A DNA stretch of 64,000 bases from Augochlora pura (lineage: Eukaryota > Arthropoda > Insecta > Hymenoptera > Halictidae). The notes beneath the pieces were generated by a model. That model worked only from the letters and a program-made list of their open reading frames with translations. It was not told the origin of the DNA and did not search any database. The stretch spans positions 24,686,898 to 24,750,897 of the forward strand of contig NC_135778.1 of NCBI RefSeq assembly GCF_028453695.1. The letters are read 5' to 3'. Positions 63,964 through 64,000 of this stretch are shown piece by piece. Numbering within the stretch: the stretch's first letter is position 1; each line of letters opens with the position of its first letter. A program made the translations under genes and the position numbers.

Positions 63964-64000
63964 CTATATAGAAAATAAACACAATTTAATATGTATGTGA

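Noticed and set aside
1..64000. CRISPR arrays, tRNA or rRNA genes, viral insertions
   Set aside because: No regularly spaced repeats, cloverleaf-like sequence with A/B boxes, rRNA or viral proteins were recognised by eye; a dedicated tRNA scan could still find one.

Overview
The window reads as nuclear DNA of an insect, most likely a bee or another aculeate hymenopteran. That assignment is inference: the DNA is very AT-rich, introns are often only 50-150 bp, and the proteins are clearly animal. There are no prokaryotic features and I found no rRNA or tRNA gene. Exon boundaries below come from matching open frames to GT/AG sites and checking that phases join. They are manual models without transcript support.

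Layout. 1-7.5 kb: CUEDC1-like gene (+) tail to tail with an intronless WASHC4/SWIP gene (-). 7.5-12.2 kb: long non-coding stretch. 12.2-16.8 kb: Popeye-domain gene (-), head to head with a small CEP20/FOPNL gene (+, 18.3-19.1 kb). 19.8-31.8 kb: a 15-exon RBBP6 (snama-like) gene (-). 33.7-39.2 kb: transposon cluster with two tandem Tigger/pogo-like (jerky-like) transposase genes (-). The first is split by a nearly complete piggyBac element (34532-36702) with TTAA on both sides. A short piggyBac-like MITE follows at 39638-39902. 40.8-45.4 kb: kinesin-5 (KIF11/Klp61F, -, 17 exons), divergent from a 4070-residue axonemal dynein heavy chain (+, 47.4-60.4 kb, DNAH3/7/12 type). 62.7-64 kb: 3' part of an MFSD11/UNC93-like transporter (-), which runs off the window edge.

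The host genes are conserved housekeeping, cytoskeletal and cilium genes: WASH complex and endosomal actin, mRNA 3' processing and ubiquitin ligase (RBBP6), spindle (KIF11), centrosome and cilium (CEP20), axoneme (dynein). No operon-like logic links them. The unusual biology is in the transposon cluster. The two Tigger paralogues share their intron and 5' flank, and each has lost a different catalytic aspartate. The piggyBac copy keeps a full-length open transposase and about 162-bp inverted repeats built from a 43-bp tandem unit.
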